Positions 33,701-48,700 of a stretch of 64,000 bases of DNA are shown one piece after another. The DNA is from Hydrogenophilales bacterium 28-61-23 (GTDB lineage: Bacteria > Pseudomonadota > Gammaproteobacteria > Burkholderiales > Thiobacillaceae): the NCBI GenBank assembly GCA_002281555.1, contig NCGJ01000003.1, positions 124,001 to 188,000 of the forward strand. The letters are read 5' to 3'. Both the position numbers and the translations under genes were made by a program. How positions within the stretch are numbered: position 1 is the stretch's first letter; the number at the start of each line of letters is the position of its first letter. Under the pieces are notes generated by a model. It did no database searches. It was not told where the DNA came from and worked only from the letters and a program-made list of their open reading frames with translations.

Positions 33701-36700
33701 CGCCGGTGCTGTAGTCGATGGCGCCGTTGGCGTAATTGACCGGGCCGCCGAAGCTGCCGCTCCACACCGCGCCCACCGCCAGCACAGCCGGGTCGGCGGC
33801 CGGGTAGGCGACGCCCATGTTGCCGAGCTGGAAGTAGTTGTTGCCGGTCGCGGCGGTGACCAGGATGTTCATGCCGGCCAGTGCGTTGAGCTCGTCGCCC
33901 AGGCCATAGCGGCCGATGGCCGTATCCCAGTTGCCGCCATCGCCCAGCGAGAGGTTGACCACGCCGACGTTGTAGGCGCTGGCGTTGTTCACCACCCATT
34001 GCAGGGACTGTTCCAGATAGCTGAAGTAACCGGCGCCGCTGTCGGAGAACACCTTCAGGGCGATCAGGTCGGCGCCTTGGGCGATACCGCCGTAGGTCGC
34101 GTCCGTGCCGCCGATCAGGCTGGCCACATGGGAACCGTGGCCATTGCGGTCGCTGGCGTCGGCATCGCCATCGGCGAAGTCGTAGCTGTAGACGATGCGG
34201 TCGGCGACGCCATTGTTGTCGGCATCGGGCCCGAACCAGGCATGGTTCAGATCGATACCGGTGTCGATGACCACCGTGGTGACGCCGGAACCGTCGAAGC
34301 CGACGAAACGGGCATCGCTCAGGAAGGCGTCGAGACCGACCAGGGAGTCGGCCAGTTCATTGGCGGACACGGCCTGGATGGTGAGACCTTCCTCGACCAG
34401 GACATCCTCGGGCAGGCTCAACACCACGTCCATGCCGCTCAGGGTCAGGCTGCTGCTGACCACGCCGCTGGGGCTCGTGCCGGGCGAGGTCTGGGTCCAG
34501 CCGTCCCGCATGACCTCGGCGACCACATAATCGCCCGGGAGCAGATCGCCGAAGCGATACACGCCGTCCACGTCGGTCACGACGGAACGTTCGCCGCCGT
34601 CCAGGCTGCCGTTGGCGTTGCCATCGAGGAAGATGGTCCAGCCCGCCAGGCCGGCTTCACCGACATCGCGCTGGCCGTCGCCATCCATATCCTCGAACTT
34701 GACGCCGCTGATGCTGGCGGCCTGCACGTTGGCGAAATCCTTGCCGCCGAGATCCGCGCCACTGCTCGTGACCACGGTGTAGCCGCCGCCCACCGGGCCG
34801 GTTTGCAGCCAGCCCGTTTGCGCGACCTCGCTGAGCCGGTAGCTGCCCGGGCCCAGATCGGTGAAGCGGTAGTCGCCATTCAGGTCGGTGCTGGCGCTGG
34901 CTTCGATACTGCCGTCGCCATCCTTGTCCAGCTGGATCGTCCAGCCGGCCAGGCCGGTCTCGCCGGCATCCAGCACGCCGTTGGCGTTCAGGTCGTTGAT
35001 CTTCTGGCCGCCGATCTGAACCAGCTTGAAGTTGCCGAAATCCGCGCCGGTCGCGGTCTGGTCGGACACCACGGTAACCGTGTGGCCGCCATCTCCGCTT
35101 GGCAGGGTCTGCATCCAGCCGGATTGCGCCACCTCGCGCACGGTGTATTCGCCGGGGGCCAGCTCGATGAAGCTGTAGCCGCCATCGGCGCCGGTGACGG
35201 TATGGGCTTCGCCTGCGTCCAGGATGCCGTCGTTGTCGCCATCCAGGAACAGGGTCCAGCCAGCCAGGCCTGCCTCGCCCGCATCCCGCGCTCCATCGCC
35301 GTCGCTGTCCTCGAACTTGACGCCGGACAAAGCGCCGAAGGCTCCACCCACTGTGATGCTGGCATCCGCGACGGCGGGCTTGGCCTCCTCGTTGCCGGCG
35401 TTGTCGCGCACCGTGCTGAAGAAGCTGTAGGTATGCCCCGCCGCGCCAATGTAGATCGCCTCGTTCAGCGCGGTATCCGCCTGCCAGACCACGAAGTCGC
35501 TGCCATCCACCGAGACATACACGGTGTAGTCGCGCACGCCGGAACCGGCCGCGTCGTCCTCGCCGCTCCAGCTGACCAGGAACTCGTTGAGCGGCGTGGA
35601 GGCATTGGCGAAGGCCGCGACCTGGCTCTCGGGCACGCCCGCGTCCAGAGTGTTGAAAATGAACGGCGTGTCGATGGGCTCCTCGGTATCGAACACGATG
35701 CGCGCCTCGGCATCCACCACAGTGCCGCTCTCGACGGCGCGCTTGGCCTTGATGGAATACGTCACGTAGCCCTCGCCGCGGCCGGTGCCCTGCACCACCA
35801 CGTCGTGGTTCGCGTCATAAACCGTGTCGTTCACCGGCAGGAAGCCGATCTGGGCGTCCTGCGGCGTATCGCCCGTGTTCGGGTCGATGGTGGTCAGCGT
35901 CCAGGTGACGAGGCCGGTGCTGACATCGATGGCCGCCGCGACATCCAGGTAGTAGCCGCGCGCCGGATCCTCGGTGAAGTCCAGACGCTGCTGATAGAAC
36001 GCGCTCTTGCCGTCCAGTTCGATGATCTGGTCGCCGAAGCCGAAGTCGTCGACCCGGAAGGTACGCCAGTCGAGATCGTCATCCAGTTGCTGGGTGATCA
36101 CCACCTGCTGAGCCGGCGCGGATGCGTCCGCCGCGTTTTCGAAGCGGATGGTGTAGCCCATGGCGTTCTTCGCCGCCGTCCACTTCTCGTCGCCGAAACC
36201 AGTCGGCCCGATGATGTCGTTGGGGTCGCGCGGACGTACCACGCAGGGCCGGTAGACGATGGTTTTCTCGGTACAGGTCTTCGGATCGAAGGTGACCTGG
36301 GTGCCACCGCCGGGGATGCACTCGGGCGCCGATTCGCGGATGCGCTTGATGTCCTCGGGCTTGCACTTGAGACATTCCTCCGGCACCGGGAAGGGCGGGA
36401 ATACCGATTCGGTCTGCAGCGCCGCATCGGCGGCGGCGATGGCGGCGGCGGTGGCCGCGGGATCACCGGCGCTCAGCGCCAGACCGGTCATCATCGCGAT
36501 CGGGTCGAACAGCGCGCCGGCCGACCAGGCCGCCTCGTCATAGATTGCGTAGTGCAGCGTGTTCTCGGTCTCGCCCACTTCGCTGGCCGCGTTCGCTTCC
36601 CAGACCACGATGATGTCGTCGCCCAGGCGTTCGATGGCCGGATCGCCGATGCTGGCGCCGGCGGCGATTTCGACCGCCGCGCTCCAGGCGCCGCCGTTCC

Positions 36701-39700
36701 AGGTGGCGCTCATCAGGCGGTCGAGACCGGCCTCGCCGCCTTCGACCACCCAGGTCATGACCAGATTGCCGGCCGCGTCGTATGCCACCTCGATGCTGCC
36801 ATCGCGTCCCAGGGTCGAAGCCACGGCGACCGGAGTGCTCCAGGTGCCGCTCGCCTCGTCGTAGGTCGCGTACATGACCTCGGCGGCGTCGGAGGCGGCC
36901 CTGAATTCGTCGAAGCTCGGATTGCTGCCCAGGCTGCTGCTGTCGGCATGCGACCAGACCACCATGCGACGGCCGAGGCCGTCCACGGCGGCGGTGGCAT
37001 CGGCGTTGATGCCCAGGCTGCCGGCGATGGCGATGGGGTTCGCCCAGCCGGCGCCATACACGGACACCATGACCTCGTCGCCGATGCCGCTGTGCGGGTC
37101 GGCCATGTGCGTCCAGGCGCCGAAGAGGGTGCCGTCGTCGTTGGCCAGGGTGACCGCCGAGTCGGCGGTGACATCGCTGGAGACGCCGGCGCCCAGGAGG
37201 GCGGTGCCCGCGTAGACGTTGCCGGTGCCGATCAGCGCATCGGCGTTGAACACCGGCCCGGAGGTGTCTTCGCTCACCAGCGGCACGTCGAGCAGCGCCA
37301 CGTCGGATGCTTGATAGAAGTTGACGATGAAGGCCTCGTTGAAGGTCCACCAGCCGATGTTGCCGCTCAAGGTGATGTTGCCGGTCACCGACTTCAGTTG
37401 CACCGCCGGGGCGATGTCGACGGTGACGGTGAGGTCGCCCTGCAGGCGCGCGGAATCGCCGGTCGCCGCGTCAAGTTGCGCGTACACGCCGATCAATCCG
37501 CTGATGCTGGCTTCGGCGATGGTTTCGGGCCAGACGAACGCGGGGAAGGGCTCGGTGAACTTCCATTCCATGCCGGTGAAGCTGGCGCTGCCGCCGAAGG
37601 TGATGCCGTCCTCGAAATCGAGGCCCAGATAGCTGGCGATGGCCACGGCGCCACGGTAGGAGGCATAGGCCGCCGTTACCGCCGGGTGTGGAATCTTGCT
37701 CAACACGGTGGACAGGCCATAGCGCCAGTCGAACTGCGCGCCGGCGCTCCAGCCGGCGGTGGCGCGGTTGAACATCCAGTCGCGCGCGGCCTCGTTGACC
37801 GTCCATTCGGCGCCGACGCTGCCGCTGCCGGTAATGGTCGAGCGGATGCTGCCGCCGGTGAAGGAGCCGGACAGCGAGCCCTGGGCGCCCAGGGTGGCGG
37901 TACAGTTGTTTTCGCCGACCTGGCCGGACAGCGCCAGGGCGATTTCGGCCTTGGTGCCGAAGAAGTCCCAGGGGCCGAACTTCCATTGCGCGCCATAGGC
38001 GAGCGTGACGCCCTCGGGGCTGAGGGCGGTGTCGGCGGGCGCCACGGCGCTCGGCCAGACGAATTGAGCCGCCGACAAGCCGAGCAGGTCGTAATAGATG
38101 TCGGAGTCGTCCTGTATCGCGTCGTCGCGCTTCAGGTGCGTGATCATCGCCACACCGGTGTCGCCGACGATGACCTCGGGCGAGACGTCGGCCGTGTCGT
38201 CGTCGGTCAATTGCACCGGCGCGGACCATTCGAAGCCTCCGCCGACTTTGGCGCGGCCGGCCGCGTACCAGATCTCGGCGTCGTTGCCGCTGCCCTGCTG
38301 CCAGGCGGCGAGCAGGCCGGCGTTGACGCCGTCGAGCAGATAGGCGCTGGTGGCGATGGTCGGGGCATAGCTCTGCTCGGACGAGATCGCCGTGGCATCG
38401 CGCCATTGGCCGGTGGCCGTGTCGAACCAGGCATGCCAGACCAGACCGTCCCGGTTCCAGACCATGTGGGTGATGCCGTCGGCATCGCGCGCCAGGGCCG
38501 GGTTGCTGTCGTCGTCGGCGCCGATGCTGGCGCCGCCTATGGGCTGGATGTAGATGACGCCGGCATTGCCCGGCTCGGTATAACCCAGGGTCACCGACGC
38601 GGGCAGGCCCAGATCGACCTGGCCGTTGCGATCCATGTCCAGAGCGCGGCCGATGGCCACAACCTGATAGAGCCCGGGTGCCAGGTGGCTGAAGGTGTAT
38701 GCGCCGTTGGCATCGCTGATCGCGGTGGCCGCGAGCGTCAGGCTGTCGTCGTCATTGATCCGATAGGCCGCCATCTGCACATCGGCCAGCGGGGTGTCGT
38801 CCTCCGAACTGCGCACTTCGCCGCTCAAGCTGGCATAAGGCACGTAGTCGGGGCTTTGCAGATACATGCGGGCGAAGATGTCGCGCACGTCGCGGATCGG
38901 ATGACCCGGGTCGGACACCAGCGTCATCATGTGATTGAGCACCTGCACGTACTCGCCCCAGGTCGGCCCGATCAGGGGTTTGATGCGGCCCCAGAAGGCG
39001 TCCCACTCGTCGGCGTCGATGCTGGACGGACGGATGCTGGATTCGATCGTGCCCCAGTCCTCGATCGGACGCACGTCACTGGCCAGGACGCGGCCGGCGC
39101 GCATATCGAGCTGCTGGGTGGTAGCCGGACTATGGAATACCACAGGTACGCTGTAACGCGCGCCGGGCCGCAGCATATCCATCGGTCCGTCGTAGCTGGC
39201 GGCCATGATCTGGATCGGCGAGGTATGCATGTTGCTGGCGGACAGGCCCATGGGCGTGGCGCTGAAGCTTTCCAGAATGATCAGGGGCGCCATCGTGTCG
39301 GCACCGCCGTCGTTGACGTAGTCCAGCGTGAACATGTTGGTGCGGTTGACCATGACCGCGGTCGGCCCGACGATGTTCATGAATACGGCCGCGTCGTTGC
39401 CCTGCTCCACGCTGATGGCGTCGGCGCGGGTGTAGCTGGCCAAAACGACCGGGCTGCCATCGGCATTCGCGCCCATCTGCTCGGCGACCACGTCGTACAT
39501 GCCGACGTCGGCCTGGAACAGGCTGAAAGTGGCATAGGCCTCGCTGGAATTATCCAGGTACACGGCATGCGCCTTGATCACGGCGCCATCCGACGCCACC
39601 AGGCTGAACTCGGTGTTCGCGCCGAAGCGGGCGCCCTCGATGCGCAAGGTGACGTCGCCGGCATTGCCGACCACGGTGGCATCGACATCGGTGACCGAGA

Positions 39701-42700
39701 AGGGGATGACCTGGGCGGTAATGCTGAACTGGGGATTGCCCGGCGCGTATTGGCCATAGGCCAGGACGTAATAGGTGCCGGCCTGGGAGGTGGGAATCAC
39801 CAGTTCCGGATCGGCCGTGAAACCGTCGCGCGCGGCGAAGTCGAACTGGCCGCGGGTGGGCATGCTGCCGTAACGAACATAGAGCTCGTTGGCGATATCC
39901 GTGCCCAGGCTGTCCAGAACCAGGCGCACGGTCTCGCCCGCACCCACGGTGAACTTGTAATACACCGCCTGGCCGGAACCGAGCGTGTAGGTTTCCGCCA
40001 CGCCCAGCGTCAGCTCATCCACGTCCAGCGCCACGGCATCCAGGCTGCCGCCGATGTTGTTGGTCTCGTCGCTTTCCGGGATGCGGTTGCGGATGTCGCT
40101 GCGGATGATGACGTGATAGTCGCCCGGCGTCAGGCCGGGCAGTGTAGCGGTCAGCGAATTGCTGTAGCTGGAACCGCCGGCCACGGTGCCGTAGTGGTAG
40201 GCAACGCCGAACAACGCATCGTCGATGTCCCAGGTCTCGTCGGTGGACAGGTAGATGGAATCGCTCCAGCTGCCCAGCGCCGGGTTGGTGCCCTGGTTAT
40301 TGACGCTGAAATCGATGGTGGCTTGCCGACCCGGGACGCCGTTGTCCGGCAGGGTGATGGTGCCCACGACCAGATCGGCGGGCGGCGCCAGGGAAACCTG
40401 GGTGAAGGCCGCGTCTTGCGCCGCGTTGTTCAACTCGTCGGTTTCCTCGATGTAACGGCCGGCGTCGGTGGCGACGAACACATAGAACGGGCCGGACTGG
40501 CCGAATGGCACCTGGACATCCAGGCTCTGGGTGTAGCTCTCGCCCGCGGCCAGGCCGGTGTGATAGGCATAACCCAGGTACATGTCCGCGTTGCGATCCA
40601 GCACGCCGTCGCGCGACAGATAGACCGCGTCGTACCAGCTACGGCCGTCGGTCGAGCCGGGGCCGTCGTTGCGCACCGTCCAGCTGACCTGCATGGTCTG
40701 GCCGCTGATCGCCTCGGGTGGGGCATCCACCGAGGTCACCGTCAGATCGGGCGGAATCGGGGCGTTCGCCTCGACATGAACCGTGCCGTCGGACACGCGG
40801 ACATTGTTGGCTTCGCCCGCGCCGCCTTCGGTCACGGCGTTGTACTTGTCGGTGCGCACGATGACGAAGTAGTCATTCGTCGCCAGGGTGGCAGGCAGAT
40901 TGAAACTGGTACTGGCATCGTAGCCGGCGCCCTCGGCCAGGCTGCTGTTGCGATAGCGTTGGCCCAGGTAGGTATCGCTGCCGTCCAGCACCTGATCGAG
41001 GGACAGGAAGACGTCGTCATACCAGTTGCCGACGTTGGTCTGGTTGGTGCCCAGGTTCTCCACGCGCCAGGAGATATCCAGCGGCAGGCCCGCCGTGCCG
41101 TCGGCCTCGTGGTTGAGGCCGACGATTTGCAGGTCGGGCGTTTCCCGATCGACCATGATCGCGCTGGAAGCGCTGTTGTTGTCGTCGTTGGACTCGTGCA
41201 CGTTGTTGTTGATGTCGGCGCGCACATACAGCCAGTAATTGCCGTCATCCAGACTGAACGGCAGGGTGACGGTTTCAGTGCGGGTATAACTGTCGCCCGC
41301 GCCGATCAGGCCGCCGCGACCGAAGTCGGCCAGCACGATATCGTCGGCATCGCCGAGATCCTGGTCGAAGGAGATGCGCACCTGGTCGAACCAGGCATTG
41401 GCGACGCTATCTCCGCTACCCTGATTGCGCACCGTCCAGGTGACGCTGATCTGCTTGCCGGCCTCGCCATTGGCGGGGGTGACAAAGCTGTCCACGACCA
41501 GATCGGCCGGGTGGCTGAGCACGGCCATGACACCGGAGGCGGTGACGTTGTTGTCCTCGCCATCGGGCCCGTTCGGGTTGTCGAAACCTTCGAAGACCTG
41601 ACTGCCGGCATCGGTCTTGACGATCAAACGGTAATCGCCGGCGATGTCGAATGGCAGGGTGAAGCTGGCGCTGCTGTCGTAGTAACCGGCGATGGCATTG
41701 CCGTCGACGTCTTCTTCATAGACGCCCAACACGCCGTAATGGCCGCGGCTGCCCAGATAGACGTCAGCGGCATCCAGCACGCCGTCGGTCGACAGATAGA
41801 GGTTGTCGGTCCAGTAATTGTTCGGGGTGGCGGTGGCGCCGTAGTTGGCCACCCGCCAGGACGCGTTGTAGACATGCCCCGCCTCGGCGCTGGCCGGCGC
41901 GCTCACGCTGAGCACTTCCAGGTCAGGCGGCGGCGTCAACGCGATGGTGGTGGTTTCCGGAGCCGAATCATCGGGCAGCATGTCCACGCTGGCATTGTTG
42001 AACTCGTAGCCGTGCTCGTAGACGTGGTTGGCCACGTCGGTGACAACGAAGAAGTAGAAGTCGCCGATCACGCCGACCGGCAGATTGATGTTCTTGGTGA
42101 CGTTGTAGGACTCAGCCGGATCGAGTGCGCCGACATGCCAGAAATCGCCCACGTTGCGGTCGTCGGCGTTGCCCACCTCGGCATCCTCGGACATCACGAC
42201 ACGGTCATACCAGCCGTTTTCCACGGTGCGACCAGTGGCGAAACGGTCGTCGTTGACCACCGTCCAGCTCACGCTCATGGTCTGGCCGGAGAAGGCCAGG
42301 TTCTGCGCCTCGACCTGCTGGACGCGCAGATCGGGTGGCGGGGTCAGCGCGATATGGGTCAGTGGGGAAACGTAAATATTGTCGCCCTCGAACTGGTCTT
42401 CGAAGACATAGTTGAAAGCATCCGTCTTGACCAGGAAGTAGTAATCGCCGTTCAAGCCCTTGGGAATGCTGATGGTCCGGCTGTTCTGATAGCTCTCGCC
42501 GATCGGCAGGTAATTGGGGTTGGCGACGTAGCCCATGTCGATGTCGTCGCCATTGCCCCAGATCGTGTCCAGGGACAGATAAATCTGGTCGTACCAGATG
42601 GGCGCGCTGGTGGCGCCGGTGCCGGTGTTGGTGACAATCCAGCTCACCACCGTCTGCGTGCCGGAAGCGGGATCGCTCGGCGGCGTGAAGGCCGTGACCT

Positions 42701-45700
42701 GTAGATTGGGCAGGGGCGGGAAGGTGACGCTGAGGATGGTGTCGTCCACCGCCCGATTGTTGCCCAGGTCTTGATGCGTCTCGTTGACCTGGTTGCCGGC
42801 GTCCGTGTAGACCACCACGGTACGCGGGCCATCCAGTGTGGCGTTCAAGTGGTAGGTCTGGGTGCGGGTGATCGAGGCGCCCGCGGCCAGGGTGCCCTCG
42901 AAGGCAAAATTACCCACATGGATGTTGTTGCTGGCACCGCCGTCGGTGGAGAGATAGAGACTGTCCGTCCAGGGGCCGCTGACTGCCGTACCCTGGTTGG
43001 TGATGGTCCAGGTGATCGTGATGTCCTCGCCCGCCAGCGCATCGAGCGGGGCGACGATATTGCTGACTACCAGGTCGGGCAGCGGCGGCAGCGGCGCGTG
43101 CATCGCCGTCGCGCTGCCGGCGCTGTTGTTGCCCTCGTTGGTGTGTTCGTAGACGTTGCCGTAGGGGGCGTACCAGTAATCCACCGGATCGGACACCACC
43201 ACCACATACCAGTCGCCCGGGTTGTAGAGCGGAATCGTGATGGCTTTTTCCACCGTGGCGCTCGCGCCGGCCGCCAGCGTCTGCGCGAAGTAGTAATCGC
43301 CGACGTAATGATCCAGGCTGCTGCCGTTGCTGGACAGATACAGGTAGTTGTGGAAATTGGCGGCCGCGCCGTCGCCCAGGTTATTGAGGGTGAAGTTCAC
43401 CGTCACGGTGTCGCCGGAATGCATCGCCTCGACCGGGACGACGACATTGCTGACCGTCAGGTCGGCGATCTGCGGCAGGGCCATGGTGATGGCGCGCGCG
43501 AAGACGTTGTTGGTCTCGTTGAGCTCGGGCTCGGTGCCATAGTGATCGGACTTGACCAGCAGATAGTAGGTGCCGCTGTCCAGGCTGGGATTCAGCGGCA
43601 AGGCGATGTTCTCGACGCTGCGGGTGTATTGCGCGCCGGATGCCAGCGGACGGACCGCGGGGGTGGATGAGGCAGCAACCTCAGTCAGGAAGATGTCGTC
43701 GGCATTGCCATAAATCTGGTCGGTGGACAGCACAAGGCGGTCATGCCAATCGCTATAGCTCGGGCCAGTCCCGGCGTTTTGTACCGTCCAGGTCACATCG
43801 ATCGTGCCGCCTAATACGGCGTTTTCGGGCGCGGTGATTGCAGTCGGCGTCAAATCCTCGCTCGCGATGACGACCTGCACCTGGCCGGCGCTGACGCCGA
43901 CGTTATTGCCCTCGTTGGCCCGCTCGTAGAGATAGTTGTAGTAATCGGACTTGACCAGCACGTTCCAGGCGCCAGTGCTGCTGACCGGAACGGTCACCGT
44001 GGCGTTGCGCGCCAGTTGGCCGCCGGCGGCGATATCGTCGTAATAGTAGATCTCGCCCAGATAGACATCATCGCCATTGCCGAAGGTCTGATCGCTGGAC
44101 AGGACGATGCGGTCGTACCAATAACCGGTTGCATTGTTGGCCACGGCGCCGCCCTGGTTATGCACGATCCAGGACACATTGAGCCCCTTGCCCGCCTCGA
44201 CCACGGCGGGCATGACCACGTCGCTGACCGTCAGGTCGGGCAGCGGCGGCACCACTGCGGCGAAGGCTGCACTGAACAGGGCGTTGTTGGCTTCGTTGTT
44301 TTCCGGTTGATAGCTGTAATAACCGGAGTAATCGTCGGTCTGGATGCGAATGTAGTAGTCGACCGGATTGAAGCTGTCGTTGAGCGGCAGCGTCACGTTG
44401 GCCGACATGGTGTACTGCTCGCCGGCGGGCAGGCCATTGACGTTGCTCGGATCGACGTCGATGGAGAAGTTGCCCAGGTGGGTATCGCCTCCGGCAACGG
44501 TGTCGCTCGATATCCACAGGCTGTCGTACCAGGAACTGGAACGCGCCGCATCGGTGCCGACGTTGCGCACCGTCCAGGTCACCCGCACCTGACTGCCCAG
44601 GGCGACGCCGCCAACCGGCAGGTCGCTGCCGTCGGGCAGGGTCACGCTGATGGAGACCGGGCTCAGGTCGGGGGCCGCCACCTGCACGGTGCCCGCATAG
44701 GCCTGGTTGCCCTCGGTGCCGCTGTCCTGATCCATGCGGTTGCCGGCCACATCGGACAGGTCGGGGCCGACGCTCAGGGTGTAATTGCCCTGGGTATATT
44801 GGCCCGCGAAGGTCAGCGTGACGGTCAGTCCATCGGCGGACAGCGTGGCCGTGGAAATGCCTATGGTGTTGTTGCTCGGGTTGCGCAGCACGAAATCGCC
44901 GGTCTGCACGGTGGCCGGATCCAGCGCCTCGCTGAAGGTCAGCGACCAGGTGCTGAACGGCGAGATGGACTGGACTTCGGGATTCTGCGAGACCACGCGC
45001 GGCGGGGTCTTGTCGACGATGAAACTGCCGCTGTAAGCCGTGTTGCCCTCGCCTTGCAGATCGCTGACGCCACCCGCCAGCAGCGTGTAGGTATAGGTGC
45101 CTTCCACATCGGGCACGTCGAGCAGGAAGCGCACGCTGTCGCCATCCAGCACTTCCACGCCGGTCACCGTCGCGCCGCCGTCGATGCTCAGGTCGTCCAC
45201 GCCCACGCTGGTCGCGAGGATGCCTTCGGACAGATCCAGAGTCAGGCTGGCGGGCGGCGCGTTCAGGCGCTTGGCCTCGACCGGGTTGGCGGAGACGACT
45301 TGCGGCGCGAGATTGGCGGTGCCGGTGGCGCCGGTCACGCGCAACACATATTCGCCGCTGGCGGAGCCGGTCTCCTTGATCACCTTCACCTTGTAGGCGC
45401 CGCTACTCAGCGCGGTGTAGCTCAGGTCGGCATTGCGTCCATCGGCGGCGCCGTCATCGTTGCTGGCCACCAGGGCTCCAGCCTCGTCGTACAACTCGAC
45501 CCGCGCATCCAGCAAACTGGCTGGCTGGCCGGCGCCGTCGCCGGGGGTGGCGGTGACGATGTGCAATACATCGTCGGTATTGACCTGAATCAGGTACTCA
45601 TCCACCGCATCCACGGCGGCCCAGGCCACGGCCTGCTCCAGCAGGCGATCGGGCGCGCCGGTATTGAGCCCGCCGGCACCGCTCATATAGAGCGGCCCAA

Positions 45701-48700
45701 GATACGCGCCGCGACCGTTGCCGGCATTGCCCACCACCAGCGCGGGCGAGCCATTGACGTTCCCCAGCACCGTGGCGCCGACATCCACGCCCAGGGCCGG
45801 ATATTCCACGTAGTTGGTGGTGGGAAAATCGACCACCCCCTGAGTCACCGCGTGCGTACTGTCGGTAATGTCCACCGTCGGGTAGTAGACATAACCACGG
45901 CTGGTGGTGTTGACCGGGAAGATGGCATTGATATCGCTGATCGGCGTGCCGGTTTCCGAACCCACCGAATAGATCAGCCAGCCGGTGCCGACCACGCCGC
46001 CGCCCGCCTCGACCCACTGGCGCAGAGTGGGCGCGATGGCCTCGATCTGGCTGTGGGGCGTACTGGAATCGCCCAGCATGACCACGTCGTAATTGGCCAG
46101 TTCGGCCAGGGTGTCGATCTGGGTGGAGGCAACCGATGTCGCGGTGAAGTTGAACCAGGTGTCGTCGTTAAGTTGGGTCACCACATTGCCCGCGCCGCCG
46201 TTGTTGAGCACGGCCACGCGGATCGTCTGCCCGCCGCCCGATCCGCCCAATGCCCCAAGCACATCGCCGGTAGCGCTGATGTCCTGAACAGCGGCGGCAA
46301 GTTCGAGCGAGAAGGTTTGATCGCGCGTCAGCACCAGGTTGTACTGGCCGGAAGAAGTACCGGAAACGCGCAGGTAATAGTCACCCGCCTCGGGCGCGAC
46401 GAAATCGAGGATGGACTCGTCGACATTGGTCGCGGCATCGGTGCCGGCGGTAAACAGGTTGCCGAAGGCATCGTACAAGCCCAATACATAGTCGGTGTTG
46501 CCCAGCCCCGTTTCCGGCGTCAACACGACGCTGGCTTTCTGACCCGCTTCGAGGTGAACGAAATACCAGTCGTTGGCGACGGCGGGCTCGTACTCGACCA
46601 GGTAGTTGTAATAGTAGTTGGAACGCAGGTCGTTCCAGAGCTTGCCTTCCGCGTCCGCATCGGAGCGGAACTGCATGTAATTCTCACTGCCGCCTGAATT
46701 ATCGGGCAGGCCGCTGGCCCAGTTGGAGAAGGTGACGGGTTGCCCGGTCACCCAGGTCCAGCCGCCACCCGGCTCGGTAAAGTCGCCCGTCTGATACCCG
46801 CCCAGCCAGGCGCTATTGATTGAAGTGCCGAAGGCGCTATTGATGAACTGGCTTTCTGCCACGGTTTCCAGTGTCGCCAGATGGCCGGAAGCGCCCAGGT
46901 AGGTGCGCGCCTGGGCATTCGTATTGGCGGTGGTCCAGTAGGCTGAACTGGTGACCAATTCGTAATAGTGGCCGTTGAAATTCATCAGATTGCTGGCGGC
47001 GGGCGCATACAACTGGCCCGACACGGCGGCCCGGTCGGAACCGGTGGCAATGAAACTGGCGGATAGATCCTGGGCATTCGCCAAGGTGTCGTTGCTCGCG
47101 CCGGAAACCAGCTCGGCCTCGAGCGCGGCATTGAGCATGGCTTTGAGCGTGTACAAACCCACGCCTTCCAGGCCGCGCACTTCGACGCGATAGCTGCCGC
47201 CGCTGATCGCGATGGTCTGCAGCAACACGGTCTGGCCAACAGTCGTGGCCTCGGTCAGGCCAAGCGACGTACCGCCGGTTTCGGCATCGAACAACTCGAT
47301 GGCGAGACGCGCAGAGCCCGTGGTTGGTGTCGCCCACAGGGTCAAGGTCTGGCCCGCGTCCAGATTCACGGTGTAGGCATCGACATCGCCCACGGCATGC
47401 ACGGCGCGGCCGCTGGTTTCGGCCCGGTAGATCAGGCTGCCCATGGGAGCAAGCGCGGACAAGGCCGGCAGCGCGGCGGTGGCATCGTCCACATTGAAAT
47501 GCAGGACATGGTTGTCGGCGTCGGGATCGCTGGCATCGCCATTGAGGGCGTTGCCGACCAGATCGCGGAAGCTGCTGGCACCCGACAGCAGGGTCAGGGT
47601 GTAGGCGCCCTCCGGCAGGCTGGCGTATTGCAATGTGACCTGATCGGTCGCCGCGTCGTAAACGAAACTGGTCGCGGTGTAGCTCAGGCCATTGGCGCTG
47701 TTGCTCAGCAGCACGTCCTCGGCGCCCAGGCCGGTGCTGGCCAGGTCTTCGCTGAGGGTGAACACTAGGGTGCGCGCGCCCGGTGCCACGCTCTCGCCCT
47801 CGGCGACGGAACTGGCCGTCACGGTGGGCAGGGTGGCATCGAAGATGAAGGCGCGGCTGAAGGCTGCGTTGTCGGTATTGCTCACACCGGTCAAGGCTGA
47901 GGCCTGGATTTCCAGGGTATAGGTGCCATCCGCGCCAATCAGGCCGCCGATATCGAAGCGCAGGGTATCGGCATCGACCACGATGACGCCCGTCGCCGCC
48001 TGGCCATTCACCAGCAGATCGCCAGCCTGGATGCTGTCCGCGCGCAAAGCTTGGGAGAAGTTCACGTCCACGGACACAGGCACGCTGTTGAATATCTGCC
48101 CCTCGGCGATGCTGGCGCCGGTCACGGTCAAAGCCGGCTGAACACCGGTCGCGCCCGCGACACGCAGCACAAACTCGCCGGTACCGGATTCGGCCAGCAC
48201 GCGCACGCTGTAGGCGCCACTGCCGAGCGCCGTATAGCTGAGCACCGCATTGCGGCCATCCGCAGCGCTATTGGCGTCGCTAGCGACAACCACGCCATCG
48301 GGCCCCACCAGTTCGATGGACGGATTGAGGATATTGGTGGGTTCGCCAGCGCCATCGCCGGGAGTGGCGGTGGAAATTTCCAGCACATCGCCGGCATTCA
48401 CCTGGACGATGAACTCGCTCAGCCCCACCTTGAAGTTCACTACCGCGGATTTTTCCGCGCTGCTCATGCCGTTGAGTGCGCCGAGTTCCAGTGCGTTGAG
48501 TTGGGGCGCCTTGGCCAGAGCCACAGACCGGTTGGCATTCTGGGCGGCAAAATGCATGACGATCTGCGTTTCGCCGGGCGCCAGAGTCAGCGCGTAGCTG
48601 TAGGACAGACTGTCCCCGCTGCGCGAGGCTGATAGCGGCCCCGTATCGCCCTCGCCGAACAGGACGTGAAGCATGGTGGGATCACTGCCGCCATCCGAAG

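Noticed and set aside
30759-42704. Very long plus-strand ORF (3,981 codons) opposite the giant gene
   Set aside because: It is a mirror frame of the biased codons of the giant minus-strand gene. Its translation is rich in Gly/Ala/His/Gln/Arg without domain patterns, and the minus strand shows clear domains throughout.
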